A stretch of 64,000 bases of DNA, taken from assembly GCA_028456385.1 (NCBI GenBank), contig JALNQF010000036.1, forward strand, positions 62,001 through 126,000, in the 5' to 3' direction. Below the pieces are notes generated by a model. The model was not told the origin of the DNA, did no database searches, and saw only the letters and a program-made list of their open reading frames with translations. This document shows, one piece after another, positions 41,427 through 53,056 of the stretch (within the stretch, counting starts at the first letter, position 1; every line of letters starts with the position of its first letter). Origin of the DNA: Ophiosphaerella korrae (Eukaryota > Ascomycota > Dothideomycetes > Pleosporales > Phaeosphaeriaceae). A program made the translations under genes and the position numbers.

Positions 41427-42581
41427 CTACAACTCCAATGCCTTCTTCGCCATGGCCAGGGCACCATCAAACGTCTTGTTGCCCCCGATGAACCCAGCAG
41501 CGTGCACGAAGACGCAGCCAGGCACACCAGAGACCTGATCAAGCCGCTCGTCTCGTACGCCCTTCCATGCGTCAGGCAGGTCTTTGCGGTTCACAAAACC
41601 ACCGTTCTCCTTGCTGACGGCGCGGATGCGCCACTTGCCCTCGGGCTTGTCTTCAGGAAAGAGCACATACAGAACCTGTGGAGCAACGCCTTCTGGCATG
41701 GGCGACTCCCTCTCCAGGTTGTACAAATGGTCAGCCCAAGGCATGCCCTCAGGAAGGACGAGAATGCGGCCCTGTGGGTCGTGCTGGAGTCGTGAGTCGT
41801 AGGCCTGCTTGACCGAATGGCGTGCAGGCAACCACCAGTTGGCGCAGTCCGTCAGCTCCAGCCAGAACTGCTCGCTGACAAACTTGGATGCCTTGTCAAA
41901 CCGCTCGTCTTCTTTTGCTTTCTTTTCTTCCTTGGTCTCTTCAGCGTTCGGCTTGGGCCCGTGGTTGTAGCGGTTGACGACGCTTGCGATGCTGAACCCA
42001 CGGTCCTCGAACTGCTTGGCTAGCCCTGCCGTCTCCAGGTCCTTGGCCGCGATGACGTTGACGCCGTTGTCGTTGGCATCAAAGGCCTCGATGAAGTCGG
42101 CATAGATCTTCTCGAACAGGATGTCGCGGTCTTGGCCCTCGAGCCCCGTGACGGTGGTGATGATGTCCTTGCCAAAGTGGAGGTACACCAGCCCTGCTGA
42201 GGACAGCTTGGTGCGGTGGCCAGGGAAGACGGCGTCGAAGCCGCGCTGATGATGGTCGTAGCGCTTGCTGTTGTCGTCGTACTCGCCGCCAACGTCGACG
42301 ACGATGTGGCACTGGGCGAGGGCGTCGAGGTCACGGGTACGCACGAGCTGGGAGTCGCGGTAGGCAGGCAGGAGACGCAGCATGGCCACTGCCAGCGACT
42401 CGTCGGCATGGAAGTGGCCATCGTGCGTGCCGATTACGGGCACATCGGTCCTGAGCCGCTTGGTGGGATTTTCTGTTGCCATGCTTGTTGTCCAATGTGC
42501 GTGTTTGCGGGCGAGGAACGGTGCAGTAAAGCCTGTGCGAGTTTTCGTGATGCGTCCAGCGATCAGCCTCGACGCAAGCAT
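41427..42581 (-). CDS. MYG1: MYG1-family protein (DHH-like 3'-5' RNA exonuclease)
   Basis: Single exon, 384 residues from ATG 42581. Family motifs: IGTHDGHFHADESLAVAML (metal-binding His/Asp cluster), CHIVVDVGGEYD, RYDHHQRGF, LSSAGLVYLHFG, then ERESPMPEGVAPQVLYVLFP, KWRIRAVS and VPGCVFVHAAGFIGGNKT near the end. The first 33 residues (MLASRLIAGRITKTRTG) are basic and hydroxylated with no acidic residue, like a mitochondrial presequence. A second in-frame ATG (42482) starts MATENPTKRLRTD, with a KRLR basic patch. MYG1 in animals acts on RNA in both mitochondria and nucleus. Divergent from ICE2. Confidence 0.94.
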   Translation of the reverse strand: MLASRLIAGRITKTRTGFTAPFLARKHAHWTTSMATENPTKRLRTDVPVIGTHDGHFHADESLAVAMLRLLPAYRDSQLVRTRDLDALAQCHIVVDVGGEYDDNSKRYDHHQRGFDAVFPGHRTKLSSAGLVYLHFGKDIITTVTGLEGQDRDILFEKIYADFIEAFDANDNGVNVIAAKDLETAGLAKQFEDRGFSIASVVNRYNHGPKPNAEETKEEKKAKEDERFDKASKFVSEQFWLELTDCANWWLPARHSVKQAYDSRLQHDPQGRILVLPEGMPWADHLYNLERESPMPEGVAPQVLYVLFPEDKPEGKWRIRAVSKENGGFVNRKDLPDAWKGVRDERLDQVSGVPGCVFVHAAGFIGGNKTFDGALAMAKKALEL

Positions 42582-43219
42582 GCAATTGAGTGCGCAAATA
42601 GGTCGAGTTGTGATTGTGTTTCCAGCGGCAGTTTGGCGGGCGCTACGCAGTTTTGGGCCATGGCAAATCCTCACCGCACCGCACCACACAACACAACACA
42701 ACACTCCACACCACGTCCTCGTCTCTCCTCTCCTCTACTTAATTCGTAGCCGGCCCCCGCCCTAATCACTGCCACTGGGAGCTGCACGAGACTGCCTCCT
42801 CTCTCCAACGCTGCCCGCCCATCGGCTCCCTCCCTCACCGCGCCGGCGAGCAATTGCAGTGCGCGAGCTTCACCTACCCCGGCACCTGGCTGGCCAGCAC
42901 GCGACAGCACGCAACCACCAATAGCCTCGAATTGTGCCTGATTTGACTCCCCCCCAGCCCAGCTACCTGCAGCCTGCTTCCTGCCTGCACACACATCCCT
43001 CCCCTCCCACCCTGCGTCGTCCATCACCTTTCCCCAAAGACCGTCTCTGCGCGTGCACCCTTCATTTGCACGTGAAGATAAATTTCCCCGCCAAGAGACA
43101 CGATTCCAAAGCGAGGCCACGACACGCCATTGCTCCAACCACGCCCACCGACGCTCCTCCACCCCCTCGGCATCATCAGGCTCGTGGCAGTACGGGCTTG
43201 ACGACGACGGCCAAGGCAC
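42582..43219. promoter_or_regulatory. divergent promoter, MYG1 (-) and ICE2 (+)
   Basis: GC-rich, 638 bp, with an (ACAC)-like stretch near 42684-42705 and CT-rich leaders toward each start. Open frames in it are not credible genes. Confidence 0.5.
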
Positions 43220-44644
43220 ATGTGGCTTACCAGGGTGCTCTCGTCGACCACCTTTCTGGGCGCCATCATCTTCACCATCCCTCTGGCCTTCGACATCGGC
43301 GGCCGCACATGTGGCCTCGCCTTTTCTCTTGCCCTTAGCACCTACTACTTCTTCTACTCGTCCCTGCGCCTGGCCACCCCCGACACATCAAGATTCCGCT
43401 GGGCGCTCTGCATCATCGTCGCCTGGGCACAATGGCTAGCCATACCCACCATGCTGATCTGGAGCCTGAACAAGTTTTCCATAGATGCAAACAACAATGC
43501 AGGCTGGGCAGAGCGCACCTTTAGCGGCAAGAGATCCGAATTCAAGACGGTGCATGAGTGGATATTTGGGAGCGAGGGCCTGTTGCAGAGTGCCACCATA
43601 GGTGCCTGGGACAAGACTCTGAGGTACAGCACGCCCGTCTTCCAGATTGCCGAGGGCTTCTGCAGCCTCTTGGTGATCCAGGCCGCCGGCCAAATCACCC
43701 GCTGGGTAGTAAACAGGGAGCGTGGCGACAGCTGGATGGTAAGACTTGATCCCCCATAAACTTGCGACGAGAGCTAACATATGCCAGATTGGCCTTCTCA
43801 TCACTTCGGCCTCCATCATATCGACCTCCGTCTACTTTCTATGGCGCATCACCACCTTCCCAGAGATCAGCAACGTCGACGCAATCCTCATCGGCGTAGC
43901 CATCACGAGCGCCATCTTCCTCGGAGGATGGGGCATCGTGAGTGCACGAGGGAATCCGGTCGAATCATCGTTACTCGTACGTCTTGCGTCCACATTCATC
44001 ACAATCAAACTAAAACGTACCAGTTCGCCTATGTAACCCTCTGCATTTATCAGATCTTCACCGACTACCAACCCTCCCCAGGCTCAGCAGCCGCAGCAAA
44101 CGCACCCTCGGACCCTGCCCTACCTCCACTACCACCCATCATCATGGCATCCTACACCACCCTTCTTCACGCAATGGGCTCCCTCCCTACCATAATCCAC
44201 ACTGGTTTCAACCTCATGGTCGGCGCAGTCATGACAATCACTCCCTCTGTGATTATCTCTCTCGCCTACCGCGTCTTCGTCATGTACGCCGCCGCCCGCA
44301 TCATCCCTGCAATCCGTTCATTTGGCGCTCTCGCCCTCTCTCAAGAACCCAGCATCGACGACGATGATGAAGCCTCCCGACTTCTCGGCTTCCTAACCTG
44401 GTTCAGTCCCAGCATCATCATCGCCGTGTACACGAATCTGCTCATGCAGCACTTTGCCAGTGGCAACGGCGCAGATGGAAGCGCCGTGACGGGTGAATGG
44501 TGGACGAACCAAGGTGGCGATGTAGGTGGGAACATGTGGCGATGGATCAACCTGGCCATCACCATGACCCTCTACGCAATCGAGCTAAAAATTTCAAACG
44601 CAGACGATGATGGAAGGTTGACCAGTCACTGGAAAGTAGATTAG
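43220..44644 (+). CDS. ICE2: ER membrane protein ICE2
   Basis: Exons 43220-43738, 43788-43976 and 44024-44644; introns are 49 and 47 bp, all phase 0. The product is 442 residues. MWLTRVLSSTTFLGAIIFTIPLAFDIGGRTCGLAFS (here given in part as its first helix) opens the family. About eight to ten hydrophobic helices follow, with ARGNPVESSLLFAYVTLC formed across the second junction and IYQIFTDYQP, the best conserved stretch. Yeast Ice2 shapes cortical ER and links lipid-droplet storage to ER membrane growth. The loop after helix 7 is acidic (SIDDDDEASRLLG). The C-terminus ends shortly after the last helix. Confidence 0.9.
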
Positions 44645-46317
44645 ATGCTCTTGCACAGCTCTTCGCATTCCCCCTTGCAAACATGATCAAACAGCAAGAA
44701 AGGCAATAGCCCCTTTTGGCCTTTGTTTATCGCTTCGCACCTATGTGCGTGTGTGCTTTGTTTCCCCAGGTCGCCTTTTAGCACGCGTATTATTATTCAT
44801 TTGTCCTGATACCCCGGTTCGGATTGGAAATTTGATGGGTTGGCTTTTTTTTATTTCGTATATGTATTTTTTAGGGGTGGAGAAGATGAATACGGGAGGG
44901 AGGGAATAGGGAATGGCGGTAGATTCAAATAAACTATGTTTAAAATATGTTTGTACGAAATTTCTGAATCACGGTTAGGATTTATTTAGTAAGACTTGCC
45001 ATGGAGCAAGAAAATACGATGAATAAACAGCGCACTCAGCTCCGTCACTGAGGGGGCCAGGAAATCAATCATTTACCTCACTCAATTACCCGCAGCACAA
45101 GAACAAACATCATAATCCAAGTAATCAGTAAAGCACAGCCCACCCATGATGAAACCGCGTTCAAAAGCGAAGTGATTACCAATTACATACCATGCTCCTG
45201 CGCGTCATCCCAAGCCCATGATGCCCCCCGCGGGGATGGCCGTAAGAGCACGGCGAACGATCTGCGTTGCCAAATACCTCGTTCCCACCCCGTTCCAAAG
45301 CGCAATCGCGCCACGCATCCATGGGCCGACGGCCCCTCGCGCTTAAAACCTAGTGTTCTACTTCCCTTTGTCTGGTTTCCTTTGATACATGCAGGTGTGG
45401 GGCTGGGATCGAGACTAAGGGTGCGATTAATGTAGTGGGTTATGCACGCAGCGGCCTAGTTGTACGTCAGACGGCTGTCTGGACTGCACGAGGAGGGTGT
45501 GAGGATTGTTCACCGTTGGATGGGAGGGAAGCAACAGGTTGGATACGAGGCACGATGCTGGCAAGTACTGTTACGCTGTCGTAGATGCGCCAGGGATACA
45601 GACACACCAACCTGGTCAAAAATATCATGAGACGAAGAGCATTCAGAATTTAAAAGCAAGTACGACGATGAGTGCGTTGCACGTGTCTATAGGCGCCAGT
45701 TGAGTTGTGATGGTGGCAGTCACGATGGCGCGGCTAGCCCATGGCGAAACTTGAAGCGCTCGAGCAAGCGCTTGCCTCGACGTAGTCCATCGGCTCCGAC
45801 CAGGGCGATTGAGATGACATCAGTGGAGAGGAAAGAAGTTCTGAAGATTGCCACTACTGTGCAAGTGTCTGCTGTCATGATTTCATGCATCGTAAAAATG
45901 GATTGCGGCGTGGGCTTTACAGGACACTTGGGTTGTATCATGCTCTGTATACCAGCGGCGGCGGGTTGCTACTAAGCCATAGGAGTGAAGATGACTTCTA
46001 CTCTAGGTCAAGTGTATATCTAGTGTATATGCAGTCAAGCGGCCAAATTGCCCGAGACCGGTGCTGACAGGATTCCTGGCGTAGTCGTTGGAGGTGGTGA
46101 AGCCAGCGAACGCTTGGCCTTGTTTGATACGCCGCATGCGCTATTGGAGTAAGATTGGATACTGTGCCGCAGCCATAGATGGTCTTCTGACGCCGACCAC
46201 CGTTCGCACGTGTGACGGTGTACTGTGGCGTGTCATGGCATAGAGGAGGGGCGGTAAGTTTGGAGTTGTTCACGTGTTGGTCGTAACGGGATGTCAGGTC
46301 GGTTTGATCAAGGATAT

Positions 46318-46351
46318 GTGATGGGCCTTGTGATGGGCCTTGTGATGGGCC
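46318..46351 (+). repeat. 12-bp tandem repeat
   Basis: Almost three copies of GTGATGGGCCTT in direct tandem. Confidence 0.9.
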
Positions 46352-46759
46352 AACCATGCCACATCGTCGCATGGCAGGATCAAAGGTTGAGGTTGAACAC
46401 GCTTGCCGTTACCTACAAAGGGCAAGGTCAATTGAAAGGACCAGAGTTGGCAGGGTAAGACGTCGGTTAGCGCGGTTAGGCTGATTCCTGTTGAGCAGAG
46501 TGATGATATCAGATGAAGGTCCGGTAGCTCGTCAGTCAGCGAGGTGCCTAGGGCGTAATCTGGGGTAAATTGTGTGCGAAAGTGGGAGATAGTTGGTCCC
46601 AAGCAGCTGGACGGGTAGTCGTGGCAACATGGAACGATGCAGCATTTCGACGTGCCAAGGTCTTGTTAGCACTCTCTACTACTGTCGAGAAAGCCGAAAG
46701 TAAGCTGATGCAGTGTCACCTCGCCGAGCATGTCGCAATATTAATGGTAAAGGGATTTT

Positions 46760-46762
<3 letters not shown>

Positions 46763-46791
<29 letters not shown>
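46763..46791 (+). repeat. poly-T tract
   Basis: About 29 consecutive T. Length may be affected by sequencing. Confidence 0.9.
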
Positions 46792-46795
<4 letters not shown>

Positions 46796-48088
46796 ACTTG
46801 GCTGATTCTGGGAAAAGTTGGATGCCGAGTGAGAGATGCAGTGACGGATTGAGGGAGATGCTGCAATTGGGCAGGCGTTTGGTCCGGCAGTGCCGGGGTT
46901 GGCGCAAGACACGGAGGATCTTGGTCGCTGGAATTCATTGTTTGCGGACAGAAAAAAAGGGCACAAAGCAAGCCGCATGCTTGCAAGCGAGCATGGTGGT
47001 TGAGATGTGTAGTCCGTCTGGACACAGCAAAGCAAGGGCGTTCTTGAAGCGGCTAGGGGTTTTAGCTCGTACCGCCGGATATCAGAGCAAAGTTAAGCGC
47101 GTACATCCGCGCTTGTCAGCCAACGGCAAGCCGGTACCGGGATCGTTTTGGAACGGAGGATCAGACGACGACGACGACGACGACATCGATTAGCGCAGGA
47201 GTCCGAGCAGCCGCCCGAGACTGACGCCGGGCGGTGGGGTGGTGTGTACCTAGTAGCGCACTTTGGGTTTGGGCGGCAATGTTGGCCAAAGTCGCACACA
47301 CGTACACGCACACACGCACACAAGGGGTCGAGGTGTCGGTTTTGCAGGCACGCAGGCTCCGGAAGGGCGGATCATGGCTACGCCGCACAAAGGTCGGGCG
47401 TGTCCCAGCCGACTGTAGTCGCTAACGGGAGCGGCACGCCCCGCTTACCCCCAAAGAAACATTTGGCTGGAATCCGGCAGGCCATGAGTTTGAGGCCTGG
47501 GACGGGGGGAGGCTACACAGTACGCAGATGAGATGGGGTGATGAGTGAAGAACAGCAAGGTGACAGAGACGACGTTACGCGCCGACGAACAGCCGCGGCA
47601 GGCAGGGACATGACTCTGGGGTGGGCAACGACGTCAAGGGCAGGCATTCCATTGGCGGTGGCGGGAATGTTCTGGATGTCTTTAGCCGACGCCGTGACGC
47701 GGCTGTGTGGGTGCAGTGGATGCAGCGGGTGCAGTGAGTGCATTGAGGAGAGCAAGGAACCTAGTGTGTTCCTGCGACGGGGACGGAAGTTTGTGAGGCC
47801 AGAGGCGGGCCGGGCGGCCAGCCAATGGGGCCAGCGTGCATCATGTGAGTCGGGCGCGGTGGTGTTGCAAAGAACAGGTGCGTGAGAGGGCAGCGTCAAT
47901 AGATTGAAACATGGCCGAGGCCTTGAGTGCCTTCTGCTTTGGGCCAAGCAGGGCCGGCATCTCACCACAGGGCGGCTAAAGGAGGCAGTGCCACAGCGAG
48001 CGAGGGAGGGTGATGGAAAACGAATGCCCCTGGCTGCAAGCGCGCGAGAAGAGTCGGGCGATACGCAGGAACGACGAGGAATACGTGC

Positions 48089-48124
48089 GTGGCCGTGTGG
48101 CCGTGGCCGTGGCCGTGTGGCCGT
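48089..48124 (+). repeat. GTGGCC-type tandem repeat
   Basis: Six short units alternating GTGGCC and GTGTGGCC. Confidence 0.85.
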
Positions 48125-49039
48125 CTTGATGAGACGGCCCAGAGGCCAGTGGGGAGCGTGCTGGAGAGGGTTGATGGAGCAGCGCGCCTAGGCGTTTAAA
48201 ATAACCTCTGGGTGCGGAGGCTGGCAGCCAATGGCACGGCGCCATGCAGTGGGCATGGCGGGTTTCCGCGCGGGCAGCACCCAGCTAACGATTTGCAGCC
48301 GGATCCGTGTGCATGCGCTGACGCCTGAGATGCAACAGGCAGCCGGTGGTCTCTGCCACCCTGGTTCATCTGTCGCCCTCGATACCCTCCTCTACACCCA
48401 GCGATGGCCTTTAGGGCTGCAGACGCGGTTTTTTCGCCGAAAAAACGTGGCAGAGGCTTCTATGCAGGGGCACTTTAGGTATAAGAAGAACAGGAACCAT
48501 GCTGCTGGCACATGGTGGAGGTGTTCACTGATGGTTCCCAGAGCCTGAGTGGCACGGTAGACGCGGCGGGCAGGGGCGGCCGGGTGGCGGCCAATGGCAG
48601 CGCGGCGGCCGGGGTGCGCCTGCAGGCCCCATGTGCAGTGTGGACACCAGCAGGAAGGAGCGACAGCCGCCCTCTCTGGCTTCTGCGCGCGCCCGCCGTG
48701 CTTGCTTGCTCTGCGCTCCTCATCCGCTGGCAAGACAGGGTAGGGCCAGGCAAGACTGACTCGATCCCATATACTGTCCGGCCGCCGACTGGAGTGCCCG
48801 GCCGCCTCGCCTACTTTCACCACCACCACTACGCCATCACCATCATCGTCAACATCACCACCACCACCACCCCACTACCATCACCACCATCATTGCCAAC
48901 ACCACCGCCCCCACTGCCAGCCTGACTGACCTGACTAATCTGGCCAACCTGACCACCTTGACTGCACCCACTCTCCCACCATCACTACCACTACCACTAC
49001 CACCATTGGCCGGACTCGCCACTGCTTTGCGGCTCGACT

Positions 49040-51063
49040 ATGTCGGCTGTCCTGCACTTGCCCGTCCTCACCACCACCAACCCCTACATGCTCAAGGAAA
49101 AGCCTCTCGACCCCTTCCCCTCTGCCTTTACCACCGTCAACGGCAGGCCCTCTCCGCCCTCACCCCCCGCTCTGATCACTGCGAATGGAATGTCTGCCCG
49201 CCAGAGCCCGCCCCACCATCCAGGCCACAGGCCGGCCGAGGACGACTACCACAGTGCCAGCGCCTCGACCTCCCCGGCCAGCTCCGCTGAGAATCTCTCT
49301 CCAGACTCACCCAACAAGCGGAAGCGAGCTGGCTCTGCCGACCCCGACCACAGTGCTGCCCGGACCATGGACGCTCCTTCCCAGCACCGCCCACTTCCCC
49401 CAATAGATCAGCCTGCCGACCATGAGCGCCGCTGGACTGCCGAGCCCCAGGCTCACAATGCCTACCACGAGCTGCGTGATCCACGGCCTGTCGATCCATC
49501 TCACTCCACTCCTCATGGATCCATGGCCGACTTGAAGGCTTTCGACCCTGCAAACCCAACAGAGACCAACCGCGCTGGCGTGCAGCACATTGACGCAAAG
49601 AAAAGAAAACGCCAATTTGCTAATCGAACCAAAACCGGCTGCGGCACATGCCGACGGCGGAAGAAGAAGTGCGACGAAGCAAAGCCTGAATGTACGTTCC
49701 AACTCTCCTAACACTTCTATCCAATAAACCACCCACTAACCCTCACTAGGCAATAATTGCACTCGTGGTGGCTTTGTCTGCGAAGGTTATGCAAGCAAGA
49801 TTCCATGGCCAAAGAACGGCATAACGAAGCCTCCGCCACCACTTCAGGCCAAGGAGCAAATGTCTCATGATCCTACCTCAGCCTATCCCAGATGCCCTGG
49901 GTGCAACCAAATTCACATTCCCCATTGCGATCCTGCCCGTACTAGCACTCAATCTTACCCTGATCCTCGTGCCCTAAACGGCGCCGAGGGTGCCCGTGCT
50001 CGGCCCATTGTTGTCGACGAACAGGACCGAAAACCACCTGCACCAAGTACCTGGAGCAATGGCTGGAGCGAGCCCCCACGAACTTCTTACCCAGAACACC
50101 CGCTACCTGTGGCCGCTCAATATCCCCTTCCGTCCGTATCTGGCCACGATAGAGCCCCATCAACGCACGACCACCACATCCCTCAGTCACAAGCCCCGCC
50201 TCCATCCCGCCAACACAACCCGCGAGTCTATCACCACACGCCCCAAAGCATGAGCCAGACTGCCAGCCATTCTCCTGCTGTTGCAGACAGCCTCCATCAA
50301 GCGCCGCCACCACCGCCACGCCAGCCACCAATGGCGCCGCCAACGTCTGCGCCTCCTGCGCCTCCACAGCCCCACTATGCACCCCAGTCAAGAGCTTTGA
50401 AAACCGAGAAAGAGAAGATGATGCACGGCGAGCCTTTCCTGCAATACGATGAACAGTTGATGGATGAGCGTGCGCAGTGTACCGGCGCCGTCTACAGTTT
50501 CAACAGCACTGCCAATGCATCAGTCGTCATTTCGCGCGGCGACCGTGAGCGCAACTTTAAGCGAATTGTAGCAGCAGCCTGGATCCACCCACGCCACATA
50601 GACCGTCGCCCCGGTGTTCATGTTGGTGGCCATTTAGGTGGCAATGTCAATGTCACCACACCATTCCATTGTGATTACGGCTACAACATCTCTATTGGCG
50701 ACAATGTCAGCATTGGAGCCCACTGCCAGCTCCTCGACTCTGCTAGAATTGCGATTGGGCGCAATACCAAGATTGGTGCTCGTGTCACCATCTCAACACT
50801 CAAGACACCAACCGATACAAAGAGCTTAAAGGGTAGCAATGGCACCGAGATTGCCAAAGAAGTTTTTATCGGTGAGAATGTTTACATTGGCGACGGTGTC
50901 ATCGTCGAAGCTGGTGTGAGGATTGGCAACAATGCAATCATCAGGGCTGGGTCTGTTGTTGTTCGCGTAAGTTCTTCCAGGATCATGTTTGATGGCGTAG
51001 ACTAACAGGCAGCAGGACATTGCACCAGATGTTGTCGCACATGGCAACCCAGCATTCGGCTGA
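49040..51063 (+). CDS. Zn2Cys6 DNA-binding domain fused to maltose-acetyltransferase-like LbH domain
   Basis: Exons 49040-49691, 49750-50966 and 51016-51063; introns are 58 and 49 bp, phases 1 and 2, giving 638 residues. Residues 1-185 are disordered Pro/Ser-rich with an NKRKR patch. The binuclear zinc cluster has Cys201, 204, 211, 218, 221 and 228 (GCGTCRRRKKKCDEA ... CNNC ... C), formed across intron 1. A 170-residue Pro/His-rich linker leads to a Mac-like segment (MMHGEPFLQYDEQLMDERAQC, in part) and then the left-handed beta-helix acyltransferase fold: TPFHCDYGYNISIGDN, QLLDSARIAIGRNTKIG, VFIGENVYIGDGVIVEAGV, ending APDVVAHGNPAFG. Where NodL/LacA/Maa enzymes have THP or GHP with the catalytic His, this protein reads LKTPTD (Thr570), so catalysis is doubtful. 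It may be a regulator that senses an acyl or sugar ligand; this is inference. Confidence 0.88.
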
Positions 51064-51766
51064 TCGGTGCCACACGCGCTTCGCTATGTAAGATGATACG
51101 TACAAGAATTTCACCCAAGGGTGTGGTTGCTCGGCAGGGTTACTGCTCAGCGTGTGTAGATTGCTGTAGCCCTCAACCCGCGTCCCTTGACATGGAATGT
51201 TTTGTTTACTGGAGTTCACTTGGCGTTTGTCTTTTCGGAGGATACCCTGATTTCAGTGACGGCTTATTTGCTCATGACGCACACGCTTTATGTGTTGCCC
51301 AGTATTTGCTACTTGTTTCCGCTATTTTTTTTTTTTTTTTTTTTTTTTGGAGGGGGGTGCCTAGTGCCAGCAGGAGATGGCTTGGTTGAACCAGACGAAT
51401 ATACTTGTGTGCCGTCAAGGCTTTGAGGAAGACCATTCTTTGTAGTGATGCATCTCGCCATTCTCACCTGCCAGTAAGGCGTAGTGATAGGGTATTTTCG
51501 CGCGCGCCAATATGCGGCCTCATGCAAGTGACTCTGGGCCACAGCAACCGTCATGCAAACAACAGCCGCCCATTTTGGTACAGGGATAACGAGAGTGGAA
51601 GGGTTGCTGTGAACGGACTAGCGTTGGTTGGTGGTATCTGGGGTGCATGTCGAGGCAGTGAACACTGACTTCACGTGCCTCTAAGGTCTGAGCTCACTAG
51701 CCTTCCAAAATCTTTGGATCAAGCTACCTTATTGCATCGCAAACCAACGTCAACGCAACATCCACA
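51064..51766. other. intergenic with poly-T tract
   Basis: Holds T24 at 51325-51348 and a CACGTG hexamer at about 51673, about 95 bp before the uL3m start. No coding frame was supported. Confidence 0.5.
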
Positions 51767-52816
51767 ATGCCTCCAAAGCCACCCCTCAATTGGGGCATGT
51801 TGCCTCCTACGTTTCTTTTGCCAGCAACATGTCGCTCTCTCATCCCTCACATGCAACGAAATGCAGCGCAAATACCACCTGCACCTGTTTGTGCATTTGT
51901 CCGCAGTATCAAATCAACAAACAAACCACGCCCTGACCGCTTTTCACATAGGCCAGACGTGCCTGCACTCGAAAGCACATCTACCGCGGCCCTTGAACGA
52001 AGAAGTCTCAAAACACCCCGCCGCACTGGCCTCCTCGCCATTAAGCGTGGCATGACAGCCGTCTTCAACCCCAAGGATGGCACACGCTTTGGATGCACAG
52101 TGTTGCAATTAGATCGTAATACAGTAGTCGCACACAAGACCAAAGAGACCCATGGATACTGGGCCGTGCAGGTAGGTGCAGGACAACAGGAAGCACGGAA
52201 TGTCACCAAACCGATGCTAGGACACTTCGCGCAGGCAGGGGTCAGTCCAAAAAGATACGTAGAGGAGTTTAGAGTCAAGAATGAGGAGGGCCTGCAGGTG
52301 TTGGTTGGACAGGAAATAGGTGCGAACTGGTTCACAGTCGGGCAGGCTGTGGATGTGCGGGCAATGTCTAGGGGTAAGGGATTCGCTGGTGTAAGTCTCA
52401 CACTTGACATGTTGATTAATAGCAGAGGCTAATTAATACCGCAGGGGATGAAGCGTCACGGATTTAGTGGCCAGCCCGCATCTCACGGACAATCACTTAT
52501 GCATCGTGGTATGGGATCAGCGGGTGGTTCCCAAGGCTCTGGATCCCGTGTACTTCCTGGAAAGCGCATGGCAGGAAAAATGGGTAACGAGAGCACTACA
52601 GTCAAGAACCTCGTGGTTTTTATGGTGGACGAGAAGAACGGGCTCCTGGTGGTCAATGGAGCTGTACCAGGTCCCAAAAATCAACTTGTCAGGATTCGAG
52701 ATGCGATAAATAGGCCGTGGTCAGAGGGCCCGATGAATCTTGAGGAGATGGTACCGAGTAATATAAAGGTGCTGGTGGAGCCAGGATTGGCTAAGGGTCC
52801 TGAAGTGACCGCATGA
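51767..52816 (+). CDS. MRPL9: mitochondrial large-subunit ribosomal protein uL3m
   Basis: Exons 51767-52390 and 52445-52816 with a 54-bp intron (GTAAGT...CGCAG, phase 0). The product is 331 residues. The N-terminal 80 residues are basic/Pro-rich and fit a mitochondrial presequence. The L3 fold follows: RRTGLLAIKRGMTAVFNPKD, VLQLDRNTVVAHKTKE and GQAVDVRAMSRGKGFAGGMKRHGF (cut by the intron after KGFAG). Next comes the diagnostic GQPASHGQSLMHRGMGSAG and GSRVLPGKRMAGKMGNE loop that reaches the peptidyl-transferase centre. VVFMVDEKNGLLVVNGAVPGP ends the barrel. The orthologue in yeast is Mrpl9. Confidence 0.96.
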
Positions 52817-53056
52817 AAAGACTGTACATTGATATGAAGAGGAGTGTACCATACAATCATAACCGGCGCCCTGGTGATCAGATGATTTGATTGGAATACA
52901 CTGGACACCATACTCTATGTTTGCATAAACATGTAAGCCACTATTCCAAAACCTAGAGATAAACATTGACTGTAGCAGGCCTGCTTGCATATCTGTCCAT
53001 GGCTTATCTCGTCTCCTTGTTTCAATCTGCAAGCCCTACCTCATAAGATCACCACA

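Larger units (their letters stand above)
44645..49039. other. 4.4-kb gene-free, repeat-bearing region
   Basis: The longest stretch without a supported gene. From about 46 kb it becomes GC-rich, and many frames stay open for 60-145 codons on both strands, none with a recognisable domain or splice pattern. It holds a 12-bp tandem repeat (46318-46351), T29 (46763-46791), a GAC tract (47164-47185), a CA-rich tract (47293-47322), a GTGGCC tract (48089-48124) and CAC/CAT-rich sequence (48820-48890) just before the downstream start. Part is probably the promoter and long leader of the Zn2Cys6 fusion gene. A non-coding RNA cannot be excluded. Confidence 0.5.

Noticed and set aside
46318..46351. Short tandem repeats as a possible CRISPR-like array
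   Set aside because: Three contiguous 12-bp units without spacers in a eukaryotic genome; an ordinary minisatellite.
46570..48925. Open frames of 60-145 codons in the gene-free region
   Set aside because: Low-complexity GC-rich translations with no family resemblance; repeats account for their composition.
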